In this document: positions 52,643 to 64,000 of the stretch, in pieces
How positions within the stretch are numbered: the first letter of the stretch is position 1
How the letters are laid out: each line of letters starts with the position of its first letter
Assembly: GCA_051294375.1 (NCBI GenBank)
Contig: JBJCIZ010000028.1
Location: 1,363,576 to 1,427,575 of the forward strand
Direction: 5' to 3'
Length of the DNA: 64,000 bases
Source: Paraspadella gotoi
Taxonomy: Eukaryota > Chaetognatha
Translations under genes and position numbers: made by a program
Notes under the pieces: model-generated
Databases searched by the model: none
What the model saw: the letters and a program-made list of their open reading frames with translations, nothing else
What the model was told of the DNA's origin: nothing

Positions 52643-52800
52643 GATCTTGACCTCAAGATCTTAAGCCTCAGATCCTTGGCCTCAGAACTTGGCCTGAATT
52701 TTGGTGGCTTGATCTTTTTGCCTCGATCGTGATGGCCTGAGATCATCTTGGCCTAAAATCTTCTTGGTCTATGCTTTTCGAGGCCTAGGATCCTAGCCAA
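52643..52800 (+). repeat. Degenerate GATCTTGGCCTCA repeats in TMEM132 3' UTR
   Basis: About ten degenerate copies of GATCTTGGCCTCA or GATCTTGACCTCA directly after the stop codon, with variable spacers (GATCCTTGGCCTCA, GATCATCTTGGCCTAA, AATCTTCTTGGTCTA). Confidence 0.75.
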
Positions 52801-55508
52801 AGATCGTTTGCTAATAATCTTTGAATTTCATTGTGACGGTCGAGTTGTTACGGATAGGATTGGGTAAGCACATCGTACGCAAAAAAAATACTTCCACTTA
52901 TCAAGCATTCACACTCTTTTTACTTTTTTAATTCATAGACGTTTATACATTGGCAATCGATGAATCCGCACTTATACGTACATTATGAATCTGTGTATTT
53001 ATAAAACAATGCAGTCACACAAAAGCCTTTTCCTAATTTTCGTCATCCAGTCCGTACGTCCGCACGTACATTGGTCGAGTCGAATGAAATTCCAAACTTT
53101 TAACGTATTCGATATTTAATCGGGCAAAAAACCTCATCGCAAAATACGCAACAACTTTACGTATATTCGTATTATTATGTTCACCTCCTTTCGGTCAGTC
53201 AGTCATTGTCCGGTCACATAAGCCGGACAATAATTTAATCACCGCAGCTTTAATGTATAAAAAGCAAGCCTATGCAGCAAACAAAAACGAGCAATTCACT
53301 TAAATGTTGAGATATATAAAAAGTTGAGATTATGTGGGAAGTTGAATTGGCGCTAAACCAAATCTGGCCTTTTGGATCCGTGATGGAGGGGGGGGGGAGT
53401 TGAAAGAAATCTCTTTCCCCCGATGAGTTTTACTTTTCTCTGGGATTTGAATGCAATTAGTAGATTGTAGTAACATTTACATATACAATTATACATAAGT
53501 AACATTCTGCAAAAAGCGATGCCTTAATCACCACGGACTCACCCTACCAATATATTTTACTGGGTTTTTGTATTTCAGTCCGCTGCTAAAAGAGTCAAAA
53601 TATTTTCTTTTGTTATTTTTGAACAATTAATCTTTTTTTTTGTCACGTTGCATGTGAATTTTAACCGTTATTTGCATACTACTAGTTTATTGTTTTCAAT
53701 GTGTTTCGAATTAATATCTGTATATTATAACTAGTTTGAGGAATTGTTTTCCATGGTTAACTCATCTTAGAATGATTGACAAGAGGGTAGATTATTTAGT
53801 TAATTTACAGTTATATAGCTATTATTTCAATAAAAGTACCAGAATGGCTTCAAATCTTGCAAGTACAGATTTATCCAATTTTACTTAAATAATTTGGAAA
53901 GATGTTGCTATCCTCTGAAATCTTTTTTCACTTTGTAATCATCTTTTCACGGAAGAAAATTTTAATTTATCACTCTTTCTTCGAATTAAATCTTCAAGCC
54001 AATTTGCATAATACCGTATTTTTAATTTACCGTTTTAAAACGAATATCTTCTTTATAAAAAGAAATCGGGCTCTAAATTCTGACTTCTAAAAATGGAGAG
54101 TTGGATTTGTTTTAGTATCACAGTGTGGAGAAAGATTTGATAGGAAAGTCAAGGGAGAATTTGGTTACAATTATCGTGCAAAGGGGAATGAAGGTTAAAG
54201 GAGGCGACACTGACTTTTTCTTCATGAAATCTTCTTCCTCATTCGTCTAATTTTATTTCAGTGTCGTATTTTGAAAGCCCAAGAAGCTTGTTAACGCATT
54301 CGAGTCTCCCCACATTTTTCCAAACTCAACAGTCAACAAGTTTTATCTCTCTTTTGTCAATGACGAACAAATGTTTTTGTCTTTTTTTTTCATTTTCTTA
54401 ATCGACAGACGAGAGGCGTCGCTGGCGTCGGCGACCAAGAAAATACCCTTTTCCTCGCGAGAGAGAGAGAGAGAGAGAGAGAGAGATTCATTCTTGACTC
54501 ATTGTCCGCTGATTGTCGTGTGTCCCGATGGCTGACGACGATGATGATGATGATGATGATGACGATGATGACGAAAAGGAAGAGCCTCTTTTCTTCTTTT
54601 CCATCGTCTCTTTCCATTCCACTTCAATTCCAGTTCTTCTTTTCCGATGGAATTAAATTCCTCGATAAAAAAATAACAAGCGCGACGTTTCTGGACGTCG
54701 AGAGATCGATTCCTTTTATCACTAAATAAAGATCTTTTATGCCAAATTAACTTTAAATGAGTTTTACTTCTAAGAAATATAACAAAACCAATCGCCTAGA
54801 CAAAACTGAAGGTGTAGGTAACCATAGTATAATCGGGAACTAACAGGTTGTTTTCATACATAGTAAACGTACAAATCTTCATATAATATTTTTAGATAAA
54901 TGTATCTTAAATTGGCTCTTACCGAGAGACAATGTTAAAACTGTTTTATTAATTTACAGTCTCAATTGATCAGTATAAAAATTAGAGTTGTTTTATACGT
55001 GCTGCCACGCTTACAAAAATTCTTAATAAGTTTATAAAGACTACAATAACAAACTCAATTACAAAATCCAAACTAAGAAAACAAACGAAAAAACCTTTTA
55101 TTAATCTGGAATCTAAAAGCCGGAGTCAGGAATTCACCTCGACCCCTCATAACAACCAAAGTCAAAATTCACTCTTTTCTGTAGGAAAATTTATGATGAG
55201 GTTCCTCATTTTTAATTTGCGTTTGCACTGTGTGCAGCCCGTCATTTTTCTGCTTGAATTGCTAATAAATGTCTTCTTTTTTAGAACCTTTTAGATTATA
55301 GGTAACAAATGTAAAGAATTTGAAAATACTAAATTCTCGGGAAAAAAAAAACAACTGTAATCACCACAAATCAAAGAAAAATAATCAACAGATCTGGAAA
55401 TCGGAAAAAAAATACGGAAACGAAAACTAAATTAAAATAACCAAAATTAAAAAAAAAAGCAAAAACCTGTGAGGACTCTCTCCTCGCCTCACCAGTCCCC
55501 CTTCCCCC
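52801..55508. other. TMEM132 / Flower spacer
   Basis: AT-rich with scattered poly(A) and poly(T) runs. It contains a (GA)n run at 54459-54485 and a (GAT)n run at about 54536-54575 whose open frames are Met or Asp repeats. No gene supported. Confidence 0.55.
54459..54485 (+). repeat. (GA)n microsatellite
   Basis: Pure GA run in the intergenic spacer. Confidence 0.95.
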
Positions 55509-58093
55509 ATGGGTCAGTTCATGACGACACAGCGCGGCGGCGCCGGCGCCGCTGCCGGCTCCGGCGGCGACGACCTCCCCTGGTGGTTCAAATACGTCGG
55601 TCGGGGATTCGGGATCCTCGGCGGCGTGGTGGCCGTCATCCTCGGCGCCCTCAACTGCATCTCCATCACGGCCAAGTGCATCGTGTCCGGACTCTGGCTC
55701 ATGACGGCCGGACTCGCCGCCCTCGTTCTCGAAGCTCCTTGCTGCTTCGTCTTCTTCGATTTTGGAGACAAATTGGCCAGATGGTCGGAGAGCAGGAAGG
55801 GATGGCACAAGGTCTTGCTTTATATGGGTGAGTTGATGGTCAGAGAGCAGGAAGGGATGGCACAAGGTCTTGCTTGAGATGAGCGAGTTGATGGTCGGAG
55901 AGCAGGAAGGGATGGCACAAGGTCTTGCTTTATATGGGCGAGTTGAAGTTGGGGTAGAGCCGGATTGGGGTCTCTCACTATTTGCATATTCCAGCATATT
56001 CTAGTAATAACAAATTTAGTGAATCCTTAGTTTTTATCGAGAATCCCAACTTTTTGTATAGTTGAATAATTGTGAAACTTAAGGAGAAAGAGAAAGACTT
56101 CTGCTGTTGTTTCTTTGTTTTCATTAAATGCTGGAAAAGTTATTGATTCAGTTGACCAGGCGAGATGTTCAGAACTTAATTATATAATTAAGTTTTGTGG
56201 CGGTAGATTCACACCGCCACACTTCCGACTACATTCAGCCAACCCCAATGGGTCAGAGGAGGAACATGCGTTCTAACCACAGTCCTAACAACTTCCCTCT
56301 GTGTTGGCATAGCGAGACCGTCCTAGGGTAACCGCGCCAGTGACAGGAGGCGTCACTGAGGGTCGGAAGCCCCGAAAGCCAATTGTAAGATGCCCCATCC
56401 CAATGGGCATCACAGGCAATATAGTTTAAAGGTTAAATAGAAAGTGATTTCGCTCACTAGTTATTCTGACAAAAGCTATCACACTAATATACATACAATT
56501 GAAACATTCATTGAAAAATTATACCACTTCATTGATAGGGAAGCCAGGTACTCTGGGAGTGAATAAACGAGACTGTGAGAGAGTCTTGATTAAAAGCTTG
56601 GAGAGACCTGCTGTGATGGAGGCCTTAAACCACCAAAGCCTGTCCAAAGTCAGGGGCAAGATAGCTTATTTATTAAATGAATTGATAATTTTTATATTGG
56701 TTGTACCAATTTCATACATGTGGACATAAACCTGAGGACTTTAAAGAAATTCTACTAATTAAACTCCCTCTCCACCTCTCCACCCCCGACTCAAGTCCTC
56801 TCCATCCCTGCGGTGATTATCTACCAAGGACCCCTCGTCATCGTCGGATCGGCGGCGCTCTTTCTCGCCGGCGTCGCCTACGGACTCACGAGTCTCGGCC
56901 GGAAGGCGTCGCGCGAGGAGATGGCGGAGAAGGCGAGGGAGTTCGATCGCGATCTGGACGGGCTCAAGCTGGTCTTCGCCGAGAAGCGGCCCGCCACGGC
57001 CGATGCTGCACCGGGTAACCAGAAAGAGAAAAGGGATGGCAGAGAATTAATTATTAGTTAAGTTATTCATTCTATCTTTCCGTTTTTTTTTTAATCTCCC
57101 AGGCCTGACCGGCGACGTCGTCCTCGACACGCCGTCCTCCGTCGTATCCACGACCCCCGCGCCGCTCGGAGGCGGCGGAGGCGGCGACGCTGCCCCCGCG
57201 GCGGCCGCCTCGGATCGCGGCGCGGCGGCGTCGGCGTTCCCAGTCCGCGGCTCCGCCTACTCTCCGCTGCAGAACGAACCCAACACTCCGTCGTCGTCCT
57301 CTGCGCCGGTGGTGATGTCGCCCTTCGACTTCGAGTCGCCGGGTCCGTCGCCGGCCAGACCTCCCGGTGAGGAAAGGAGGCTGGGCTCTGCTCTAAAACC
57401 TCATTCTATAGATTTTAATTGTATAGTTATATGTATAGTTATATTGTATAGTTGTAGTTAAATAGAAATTAAAAAATAAATTCTGGAATGTGGAGTTTAA
57501 AAATTCAAAAATCTTCGTAACGAGTTTCAGAGTAAGAATGTCTTGATTCTTCAACAAGGTTAATAACAATAAGAGTCAAAAGTTGTATACTGTATAATGT
57601 ATAGACTTAGCATCTGAGCCTTTTGACTCTTATTGTTAGAGTAAAGTCATTTTTACTCTAAAAGAAAAGTCGAAGATTTTTTATTTTTTTAAATCATTAT
57701 TTCATTTCAATGACAAACTCATCCAAATTCTGGGGCAGGATAGCTTATTTATTTAACGAATGGATAATCTTATATTGGTTGTAATTTTCAAAAAGCAATG
57801 ACCAAAAAAAAAAAAACAAAAACAAAACAAAACAAAAAACCGCAAAACAAGGAGAACCTTTTTTTCTAAATTCTCCTCCAGCGACGACGGCGACGAAAGA
57901 GTTCAAACTGGCCGAACCCAGCGCCTCCTTCAGCTTCACCGCCGACGTGGATCAACCCTTCGCCAACCCGCAGCCGCTGCAACAGCCACAACAGCAGCAG
58001 CAGACGGCGACGCCCCACTTGCCGCCTCCGCCGCAGCAGCACCGGACGCGATCCGGCGTCGGCGCCGCCACGCCCAATCTCATCAACTTTTAA
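55509..58093 (+). CDS. CACFD1: Flower / CACFD1 vesicle membrane protein
   Basis: Exons 55509-55827, 56796-57014, 57103-57366 and 57882-58093 give 337 aa. Flower is a four-helix protein of synaptic vesicles and endosomes, linked to endocytosis and, in flies, to cell competition. Conserved parts are WWFKYVGRGFGILGGVVAVI, GALNCISITAKCIVSGLWLM, the EAPCCFVFFDFGDKLARW segment with the Glu known from the helix 2-3 region, WHKVLLYMG, and GVAYGLTSLGRKASREEM. Beyond about residue 170 there is a long Pro/Gln/Ala/Ser-rich cytoplasmic tail (poly-Gln near the end), about 150 residues longer than in the fly or human proteins. The first exon end is tandemly triplicated in the intron, and a short interspersed element sits in the same intron. 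Confidence 0.93.
55783..55946 (+). repeat. 55-bp tandem triplication across the Flower exon 1 donor
   Basis: Three copies at 55783-55837, 55838-55892 and 55893-55946, each from GGTCGGAGAGCAGGAAGG to GAGTTGAT. Copy 1 contains the last 45 bases of exon 1 and its donor ATGG|GTGAGT. In copies 2 and 3 the donor GT is changed to GC (GAGCGAGT, GGGCGAGT). Confidence 0.93.
56196..56423 (+). mobile_element. Short interspersed element, copy E (MITE-like)
   Basis: 228 bp from TGTGGCGG to CAATATA (eroded GCCATA), flanked by GTTT on both sides (56192-56195, 56424-56427). It lies in Flower intron 1. Matches copies A and C over its whole length. Confidence 0.8.
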
Positions 58094-59168
58094 AAAGCGG
58101 AAAAAAAAAAACTGGGATATTAATGAAAATTTAATTAAATTACTCGTAATTTTTTTTGTTTCGTGATACTACGTATATCTTAAGACGTATTAATGTATGC
58201 TTGTATGCAGAGGGGTTTTTTTTTCCTCTCCCCCCCCCCCGAGTTTTCCAGAAGTCTTTGAGGATTTGACTGACTGAATTTTTACCTATAAAATAATTTG
58301 TCATGACTCATGAGGTATATAGCATTTAGCAAGACTAGACTAGACAAATAACGTTACTTATTTTAAATCTACATTACGTAGACGTAACAATAATTTTACA
58401 TTTACACTTTTTTTTTCTCTACGGTAATTGACTATTGACTAACAAACAATATATTTGTCATTTTTAGCGACTCAACATTCAACAGATTAGATTAATTATA
58501 CTTACTGCAGGATACAAAAGAAGTAACAATTTGCAATATAAAACTAGATAGAATAGTTCAGAATTATTATACGTAGCTTAAATTGATTTTTAAAACGTAT
58601 CTACTTTAATTAAGATACTGTGGACGAAACTTGTTGCGTCCACAATACTAAGGCTACACAATCTGGAAACTCGTTCAGACTTTTTGTCGTCCGTTTTTAA
58701 TTTCAAATTCCAAATTAAACGAAACCTGATAGAAAATATTCAGCCCAATTGGCAAACGGCGATAAGTATTAAGTATTAAGTAATAAGTATGCAGTCGAAC
58801 TCGCATAGAATTCATCGTCGTCCTCATTTTCTTTTTTGGTCCATGTCTTTTATTTTATTGTTATATTCCGTAACAATTCTCCATTTTATTTTAAATTACA
58901 AATTCGCTTTTTTACGTTTCAAAACAAAACTCCATAATCAGAGCGAGACGGAAAAAAAATGACGTAACGAAAAGAGAAATGGAACTTTTGTGTCGGACAA
59001 AACGAGATCGGCTGGAAGGATGAATCAAAAAACGACTCTGTCTCTTCAATTATTATAACGACTGAAGGAAACGGATAAAGAAAAAAAAAAAGAGGCACGC
59101 AGACAAACTTGCTTATATCTAATGTACTGTGTAGACTATAAATATAACCCAAAGATCAAATTGAGACG
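58094..59168. other. Flower 3' region and spacer
   Basis: AT-rich, with poly(C) near 58230 and several poly(T) or poly(A) runs. TTAAGTATTAAGTAATAAGTA near 58770 is a short AT repeat. No gene seen; the last 200 bp presumably hold the next promoter. Confidence 0.55.
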
Positions 59169-62100
59169 ATGGAGGCGGAGCGACCGCCTTCACACCGCCC
59201 CTCCTCCGCCACCGCCGCTCTTTCCCGCCCCTCTAGCGCCGCCTCCCGCGTCTCCCGCCAGGGGACCTTCACTCGACCCGACGTCGCCTCCGCTGGACTC
59301 GTCGCCATCAAAAGAAGCAACGCCGTCGCGCCCTTAGACGACGACGACGCCGCCGACGCTGAATCTTCGACACCGGTCTCCGCCTTCGAAAACGACGCCT
59401 ACGACGACGATGACGACGACGCCACCGTGATCGAAGACGCCGTCTCCACATTGGCCAAATCTAAATCGGAAGGGTTCTCCACCGACACCTACAAGAAATC
59501 AAAGTCCAACATCCCATCGTCTTCGCAGCAGCAGCGCAGTTTCGTCCAGCGCCTCGTCGAATCGGCCAAGGTGGCGCCGCATCAGCAGCCGACGCGCCCG
59601 TTGCCGAAGTCGGACACCGTCGGCTCCGGCCTCGATCGCGGCGCCGAAGAAGACGACGCCGACGAGGAGACGCCGACTCGTCCCTATCCGGCGCCAACGC
59701 GTTCCATATCCGCCTCGCCCACCTTCGTCGTGGAGAAAGGCGGCCTCGGCGGCGACGTAGTCCTCGATCGAATTTCTTCCTTCCAACCGGTCGTCGACGA
59801 AGACGCCGATGCTACCGTTGACGACTCCGCTGGCGCCAAATCCGCCTCCCTGCCCAACAGCCCGACCCGCCTGCCTCTCGTGCCTTTCACCGACGCGGGC
59901 AACAAACAAATGTATATCCCGCTCACTCTCGCTCGTGATTACATCGGGAAAATGTCGGGAGAGATGAAGGTGCTTAAATCGTCTAAATAGTATTTTATAA
60001 GCTAAATCATTGATAAACCTCATATAATATAAAATAGTAATCCCTAATGCTATAAGATAACTTAAAGGAAAATTGAATCGAATGATATTAGCAACAATCT
60101 GAACTGCTACAATAAGTAAATTAGATTAATATACTTAAATCTGCTTCAGGTGATGAAGGAGAACCATCTCTCCATCGTGCAGCAGATAGAGGAAGCCTAC
60201 AGGAAGATCGAGGATGAAACGCAGAATCAGTTCGTCGTTTACGTGCAGGTGCCTGTGTGTGAATGCGCGCCTGAAAATATTCGTTTGCGTGTGAAAGGGG
60301 TCATTGCACATTGGTGATTCTTGTCACCGGTAGGTCTTGGTTTTTGAAATACAATTTACATTACATTACATTCCCTTACATGGAATCTCGATGTCGACAG
60401 GGACTCAAGCAACACTACGTGACCAAGATCATCAACCTGCGCGGAGTTCTCGACGTCCACAAGAAGGAGATCTTCAAGAAGGAGAGCTATTGGGAGTCGT
60501 CGATCAAGAGTCTTCAAGAAAGGAACAGGCAAGTGGGGGAGGGATATTCTATATTAATTATCTGCAATATGCAAATGAGATTAAATTTTTCCCCCAACAG
60601 AATTTTGATGAAGGAAAAGAACGCGATGTTCCAGCGCTACAAGGAGGAAGTGGAACGACTGGAAAAAGAAAAGAAGGATACAATCAGCGGGTGGAGCGCC
60701 AAGCTCGACTGGCACCAAGCAAAGTACGCCAAGACCAAGCTGGACGCGCGGGAAAAGGAGAAGACGCATCAGGAGAAGGAAAAGCAGCTGGAGATCGAAC
60801 GCGGCCGAGCAGTGGCGGAGGCGGAGGAGTTGACGACCCGATTGGCGGAGGCCGAAGCCGAGTTAAAAAAGACGAGGGATTCGTTAAAGGCTGAAAGGCT
60901 GGAGACAACTCGGCTCAAGACTCTCGCCCACTGGCAGATGACCGCCATGAAAGCCTCCGCCGCCAAAGGCGTTCCCGTCGAAGAGTCTAGTTTGGCGCCG
61001 TCTACTGAGCTCGAGCCGATCTCGTCTCGTGTCGCCGGCTCAGCGCAGCGCGTCGCCGCGGCAGCCGCAGTCGAAGCGGCGCGACCCTCTTCCCCGCGCT
61101 CTTCCTCGCCGGCGCCGGGATCTCCTCGGCCGGACGGCGTCGCCCGGTCTCTCTCTTCCCCTCGGCCTTCGTCGGCGTCGTCTTCTCGACCCGGCTCTCC
61201 GGCGTCTCGCCCATCCAGCGCCCGTGCGGCGTCGGCGCGCGGCGTCGGCGCTGCCCGTCGCAGATCGGGCGTCCCCTCGCGACCGACCGACCTCTCGTCC
61301 CTCGCGATTCATCAGGCTTCCTCCATCTCTATTGCACCGGGACAGACTGACCGACCGATCGAGACGAGCGTGGAGAAGGAGGTCGTCGAAGAATTGATGA
61401 TTAAGATCGAAAGGATCGATTTCGACAAGCAGCAGCTGGAGACGGAAAAGGCGGAGCTGACGCGTCGGCGCGGAGAGCTGCAGGAGGCGCTCGTCGAGGC
61501 GCGGAAAGAGGCCGCCGTCGCGAAGGTGAGGGGAGGAGAGAGAGAGAGAGAGAGAGAGAGAATATTTTTTAAGTAATAGTTAACACCGTATTTTCGCAAA
61601 ATATTTCTTGTTCCATATAATTTAAAAGTATTTTTGAGTAAAGTCTCTCTTTTCGTTGTTTTGAATTAGAAAAAACAGTTTTTATTGGCGAAAACAACGA
61701 TTTTTTATTGACAAATAATTAGACATGTTTCGACTCAGTATTGCGAATCGTCATCAGAGTTTTTGTAACATTTTGTTTGTTTTATGCGTATTTCGTATCA
61801 TCTAATCAATTAATACTTTTTCCTCTTTCGATCTTAGGCTAAATTGGAAGCTATCACCGCGCCCACTTCCGCCGGCCAATCGCTGCGGCCGGCCGGCACC
61901 GAACACAAGGCGTCAATAGATCATTTTCCCGAAGCGTTGAAGTTCTTGCTTGTCTCGGATTTAACGGGTAAAATCACATTCGGTTATTTAATCTCATTTG
62001 CATATAGTAGTATTATTTTAGATTTATTTTATTAGTTGATGAGGAGTAATACTACTGAGTACTATTTTTGGGGGCACTTTGATATGATAATAACATTATA

Positions 62101-63858
62101 ACTAATATCTTAATCATTAATTCCGACCAGGGAATTCCGCTAGGGAGGCTTTAATAAAGGAGGCGAAGAAGCTTGAAGCGGACGTGGAGTCGTTGAAGGA
62201 AGACGTCGGAGAATTCGAGGGGAAAATCCGGGATTGGGAGAAATCCTTTGAAGAGAAGGTTGGCAGAGGAAAACGAAAAGAGTGGCTTAACGCTAAAATC
62301 ATTTTTAAATTATAAGGGGATGTAGAAAAGTTGTTGAAAGTGAGAATCGACGTTGACTTAAATAATTAAACGGAGAATAATTTTGTACGTAAGTTGAAAG
62401 TAAATTAAAAATTATCCAATAAGTGTCCAATGTTTAATTTCATTTCGTCATGATGGCTCTGAGAACGATGAGTGAATGAATAATGTCAAAAGCAACGATT
62501 ATTTAAAGCATGACTCCGTGGAAAGCATGACTCCGTGGAAAGCATGACTCCGTGGAAAATGGTGCCACGGGCAAAGGAGTCAAAGTCGGAAAGCGCTTTC
62601 GTAAATAAATATAAAAATTGTACAATAAACAAAATGTTTTTTTTTCTCAGGAGCACCGCGCCCCCTCTGCTTCCGATCAGCCAGACAGCGTCGCTGATGC
62701 CGCGACGATGCTGCAGGAGACGCGCGGCGTCGTCGCGTCGACGGAAGCCAAGATTCGCTTTTTCATTTCTTTGAGTCGAGGAGAAATTCCGGAGGCGAAG
62801 TCGGAAGCGATGCCATCGGCGGAACAGGTTGGGCAGTTGGCGAAAGATTGGGAGGGATTGTTGAAATAGTTCATTCTTACTTTATGGTTTCCTTTTTGGG
62901 TTCGTATCTTCCTCTTTTTCTTTCCCCTTCTTCCTTTCATTTTGCTTATATATATCTTTAATTTATTTCCACAATTTCTTTATGATTTTCTTTCCTCTTT
63001 TTCTTTCATCTTTCCTCCTCCCTTTTCTTATTTCTTATTTTTCCTCCTATCCTCCATTTTTTCCTCATATCCTCCCTTCATTCTTTAATCTTCTTTTCAA
63101 ATTCTCTGTGCTCCTTTTCCAGTTGGTCGTCCGCACGGTGGAGATCGAAGTGGCCGACCCCAAGTTGGTCGAAGAGTTGGATCAACTCAAGGAGAAGTTG
63201 AGGACGACGGAATCCTTTTTGAACGATTTGGAAATTCAGAATGCGAGTCTGCGGAAGGCGGCGGCTGCGGCTGCGGCTGCGGCGGAAAAGGGAGAACAGG
63301 TCGGTTTTTGCGTCTTTTTTTACTGCGTTTTTCATAAGAATGTTTTTATATTTTAGATAGAAGTTGAAGCACGAAACATTCATTTAAACAATCATTAATA
63401 AAGCTCAGTATTTTTTTATCAAAAATGACAAGTGACAAAAATGACAGTGAATGACAAACAGGAAGATAATATTACAATAAACACACAACGAAAGAAAGGA
63501 TTATACACGACAATTATAACGTATTTGAGATTTGGTTGTGTTTATGTCATAATGATTACTTTAATTTCGTGCGGACAAATTTTGAAGAAGAATTATTTCC
63601 CTTTTTAATTTCATATCTTGTTTTCTACTTATCACTTATCCTTTATGATAATTTGCTCATGGATGATCTCAACTACAATATGCTAATAAGATTGAACGAT
63701 TTTTAAAGCGGCTTGCTTCTTTCTCCTTGCAGAAGCAGTCGTCTTCGGACGAAGAAGAAGACAGAAAAGACGACGACGAATCCGCGGAACTTAAACTCAA
63801 AATGGAAGAGGCGAAGATGGAACTGAGATCAGCAGAGGCGCAACTCAAACAGCTTCAG
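59169..63858 (+). CDS. Unidentified large coiled-coil protein (5' part; continues past the window)
   Basis: Nine exons read in phase: 59169-59969, 60150-60248, 60401-60528, 60601-61525, 61838-61967, 62131-62258, 62651-62827, 63123-63299 and 63733-63858, about 896 aa so far, with a donor at the end of the last. Residues 1-40 are basic and Ser/Pro-rich (RPSSATAALSRPSSAASRVS), followed by an acidic Asp-rich region. From exon 2 there are long coiled coils (HLSIVQQIEEAYRKIEDE, KHQ-type heptads, EKEKKDTISGWSAKLDWHQA). Residues about 490-610 are a Ser/Pro/Arg/Ala-rich break, then coiled coil resumes. I do not recognise the family; a cytoskeletal or centrosomal protein is a reasonable guess. The intron after exon 3 uses a GC donor (AACAG|GCAAGT). 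Confidence 0.72.
61538..61560 (+). repeat. (GA)n run after exon 4 donor of the coiled-coil gene
   Basis: Donor CGAAG|GTGAGGGGAGGAG runs into GA repeats, the same arrangement as at MFSD12 and AP-4 mu donors. Confidence 0.95.
62506..62558 (+). repeat. 17-bp tandem repeat, three copies
   Basis: AAGCATGACTCCGTGGA repeated three times in the intron before exon 7. Confidence 0.95.
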
Positions 63859-64000
63859 GTTTACCTTGTTGAAGGACGTTGACAGGGAGGGCTTGTTGCT
63901 TTCTTGGTAGTCCCCTAATTGTCTTCTGAAGACGCAAGTTTTAAAAACATTGAAATGCACGAAAATCATTCAAAAATAAGTACACTTTTCAAGTAGTCTT
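63859..64000. other. Intron start at window edge
   Basis: The sequence after the exon 9 donor (CTTCAG|GTTTAC) is intronic and runs off the window. Nothing else seen. Confidence 0.6.

Noticed and set aside
54502-54729. Open frames over the (GAT)n and (GA)n runs in the TMEM132/Flower spacer
   Set aside because: They consist mostly of Met, Asp or Ile repeats from the microsatellites and have no domain.

Overview
This is eukaryotic, almost certainly metazoan (invertebrate) DNA: multi-exon genes with GT-AG introns, GC-rich exons in AT-rich introns and spacers, and an animal gene set (TMEM132, torsin, an AFF-family factor, Flower, AP-4 mu, NECAP, MFSD12, the end of a GCP6-like gene). I cannot place the phylum. 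All nine recognised or modelled multi-part genes lie on the + strand. Gene models below were assembled by hand from reading frames and splice sites; the in-frame exon totals close exactly for AP-4 mu (548 aa), AFF (1302 aa), NECAP (251 aa), Flower (337 aa), MFSD12 (582 aa) and TMEM132 (1261 aa without an optional exon).

Layout. 1-1008: 3' end of a gamma-tubulin complex protein 6-like gene. About 2280-11695: a tandem array of four units, each with a promoter-like segment, an intronless MANSC-domain membrane protein gene and a shared 3' segment; only the fourth gene (9441-10598) is full length, the first three share the same large internal deletion, and the second and third are frameshifted and bordered by N gaps. 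11716-17571: MFSD12 transporter. 18536-23085: AP-4 complex mu. 23709-28064: AFF/AF4 elongation factor scaffold. 31778-33494: NECAP. 36106-44226: torsin AAA+ ATPase whose last intron carries a decayed DIRS-type tyrosine-recombinase retrotransposon (about 38530-43681) and a tRNA-derived SINE remnant. 44964-52642: TMEM132. 55509-58093: Flower/CACFD1. 59169 to beyond 63858: an unidentified coiled-coil protein that runs off the window.

Several genes act in membrane traffic or the endolysosomal and ER systems (AP-4 mu, NECAP, Flower, MFSD12, torsin), but in an animal genome this neighbourhood should not be read as an operon or pathway cluster.

The most striking non-coding signal is at introns. Runs of (GA)n often begin immediately after a 5' splice site and (CT)n runs precede 3' splice sites, twice in the same AP-4 mu intron, so the intron ends are complementary. 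Separately, at four donors (MFSD12 exon 7, AFF exon 1, TMEM132 exon 8, Flower exon 1) a tandem minisatellite starts at or across the splice junction itself. A third non-coding signal is a family of five short interspersed elements (210-258 bp) with TGTGGYR-type ends, four of them with exact 4-bp flanking duplications; they look like non-autonomous DNA elements with a tRNA-like promoter box in some copies.
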